Source of the DNA: Aquirufa beregesia | Lineage (GTDB): Bacteria; Bacteroidota; Bacteroidia; Cytophagales; Spirosomataceae | Length of the DNA stretch: 64,000 nucleotides | Assembly: GCF_011090385.1 (NCBI RefSeq) | Contig: NZ_SEWW01000001.1 | Location: 558,001 to 622,000 of the forward strand | Direction of reading: 5' to 3' | Part shown: positions 62,957 to 64,000 of the stretch, in pieces | How positions within the stretch are numbered: the first letter of the stretch is position 1 | How the letters are laid out: each line of letters opens with the position of its first letter | Position numbers and translations under genes: made by a program | The notes under the pieces: generated by a model | The model's input: the letters and a program-made list of their open reading frames with translations, nothing else | Databases searched by the model: none | What the model was told of the DNA's origin: nothing

Positions 62957-63520
62957 TTACTCTTGAATAAACTCGCCACTTACGCGTAATTCAATATCTT
63001 CTCCTACCATAGCTGCTGGCATTGTACCAACACCCCAAGCTGTACGGTTGATTGCTCCAGATGCTTTAAAGCCGGCTATTTTTTTACCTTGACGATTTGT
63101 CGTAGTTCCATTTAACACCAAATCCAAAGTAACTGGCTTAGTTACACCGTGCATGGTTAAATCACCAGTCAATTTATATTTGCGATCAGCTACTTTACTA
63201 ATTGACTTACTAGCGAAAGTCAATGTTGGAAATTTAACTGCATCAAAAAAATCAGGACTTTTTAAGTGTGTATCACGACGTTCGTTATCCGTGAAAACTG
63301 TATTTACATCGGCAACAATATTGAATTTTGCATCAGTAAAATCATCTTTAGCTGAAGTCATAGTCGCTTCAGTAATTTTAAATGCTCCCTCTACATCGGA
63401 AATAGATAAGTGAACTACACTAAATCCTAACTTAGAGTGGGATTTGTCTACATTCCATTTCTGAGCTTGTGCAGATAATCCACATGACAAAAGAGCAATA
63501 GCTAAAAGTAATTTTTTCAT
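62957..63520 (-). CDS. YceI family periplasmic protein
   Basis: About 187 residues from the ATG at 63520, chosen because the signal peptide (KKLLLAIALLSCGLSAQAQ) starts there; an ATG 22 codons earlier is possible. The lipocalin-like YceI fold is clear: WNVDKSHSKLGFSVVHLSIS, RDTHLKSPDFFDAVKFPTLT, LTGDLTMHGVTKPVTLDLVL, and NRTAWGVGT. It should bind polyprenoid or amide lipids in the periplasm (family knowledge). It stands alone with a terminator on its 3' side. Confidence 0.9.
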   Translation of the reverse strand: MKKLLLAIALLSCGLSAQAQKWNVDKSHSKLGFSVVHLSISDVEGAFKITEATMTSAKDDFTDAKFNIVADVNTVFTDNERRDTHLKSPDFFDAVKFPTLTFASKSISKVADRKYKLTGDLTMHGVTKPVTLDLVLNGTTTNRQGKKIAGFKASGAINRTAWGVGTMPAAMVGEDIELRVSGEFIQE

Positions 63521-63657
63521 AATAATAATTTTTTTTAATGGGTTAATTATAGAAGTCGAAACTACCATTAAATAACACAAAACCAATTAACAAATCAAAA
63601 AATCGTCAGAGATGTCGAAAAATTTGCGACAAAAATCCAAAATCCTGCGAAAAAAGT

Positions 63658-64000
63658 CTACTTGTCTTCTAGGCTTTTGTAATGTTCCTTACGCATTTCC
63701 TCTACATTATCCATCTCCACCCGCTTTTTGATTTTCTTCCAATCAATGGTCTTATTGTATTTTTTCATCATTACTTCTGGCTGAAAAATTCGACGATCAG
63801 GGAAAACAAAATCTACTGAGCCGAAATCGGGTTTGTCCGTAAAGAAATCATCCAATAAAGTAGCTGTTTGATCATAATGATTCACACTTGGTACCCCAAA
63901 ATTGGTATAAATCAAACGCAATAAAGAACCAAAATTGGCATGTTTGTGGGATACATAATTGCGCTTCACATAAGGTCCAGCCATCATTAAGACACTTCGG
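63658..64000 (-). CDS. Phosphoesterase family protein, C-terminal end (partial)
   Basis: The last 114 codons or so of a protein that continues past the window edge on the minus strand. VKRNYVSHKHANFGSLLRLI, SVNHYDQTATLLDDFF and TDKPDFGSVDF match the C-terminal end of phospholipase-C-type phosphoesterases and bifunctional YncE-type alkaline phosphatases, where the histidine in the SHKHA loop binds metal. The full protein would be 700-900 residues. The substrate is not decided here. The frame stays open to base 64000. Confidence 0.8.
   Translation of the reverse strand, partial: RSVLMMAGPYVKRNYVSHKHANFGSLLRLIYTNFGVPSVNHYDQTATLLDDFFTDKPDFGSVDFVFPDRRIFQPEVMMKKYNKTIDWKKIKKRVEMDNVEEMRKEHYKSLEDK

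Noticed and set aside
1-64000. CRISPR array or cas genes
   Set aside because: No regularly spaced identical repeats with unique spacers were seen; the only tandem array has 83-bp units without spacers.

Overview
This window looks like AT-rich chromosomal DNA of a Bacteroidota bacterium, most likely of the order Cytophagales; the genus cannot be settled from the sequence alone. The support is: Bacteroidota-type promoters (TTTG, 19-20 bp, TAnnTTTG) upstream of several genes, weak or absent Shine-Dalgarno sequences, a short RpoD of 287 residues, a START-like protein, an HU-CCDC81/SPOR protein with a TonB protein and a TonB-linked barrel, and a phosphatase ending in a type IX secretion (T9SS) sorting domain.

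Layout. 1-1.5 kb: end of an MFS transporter and a zinc alcohol dehydrogenase, then a GDCCVxC cysteine-rich protein. 1.6-8.05 kb: an RND efflux operon (TolC, adaptor, pump) with two small extra genes, a PII-like protein and a DUF2892 protein. 8.1-13.2 kb: an accessory patch ending beside tRNA-Lys. It holds an AraC regulator, a frameshifted short-chain dehydrogenase, two AraC-like gene fragments, an unrecognised protein made of two related halves that each carry an R-x4-H motif, a DUF1801 protein and a 3-methyladenine glycosylase. 13.4-25.7 kb: housekeeping genes (holA, slyD-like, dCMP deaminase, tRNA-Met, lptF/G-like permease, rpsO, pnp, rpoD, menD, cyclophilin) plus an 83-bp tandem repeat. 25.7-36.3 kb: an M61 peptidase and a long plus-strand operon for an envelope module (giant TPR protein, outer-membrane barrel, HU/SPOR protein, TonB) running into folC and trmB. 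36.3-43 kb: gapA, dapD, cvfB, an XRE regulator, a noncoding segment with four DnaA boxes and several inverted repeats, then a MazG-like pyrophosphohydrolase with a two-component system. 43-54.5 kb: a TPR protein, gyrA, a secreted purple-acid-type phosphatase, then an operon of WD40 protein, DivIVA-like protein with AT-hook tail, folB and a LacI regulator, followed by a phosphopantetheinyl transferase and a SirB1-type protein. 54.6-57.6 kb: galE-rfbB-rfbA for nucleotide sugars. 57.6-61.4 kb: a five-gene operon clpS-recR-sod-2OG oxygenase-chrA. 61.4-64 kb: a sodium/solute symporter, a YceI protein and the truncated end of a phosphoesterase.

The genome is compact. Operon spacings are often under 10 bp. 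Five convergent gene pairs share a four-base stop-codon overlap, and three genes begin 0-15 bp after the T-tract of an intrinsic terminator. The most interesting places are the duplicated R-x4-H protein, the DnaA-box cluster near 40.3 kb, the DivIVA/AT-hook protein, and the decayed AraC fragments around the accessory patch. No CRISPR array, transposase, integrase or prophage was seen.
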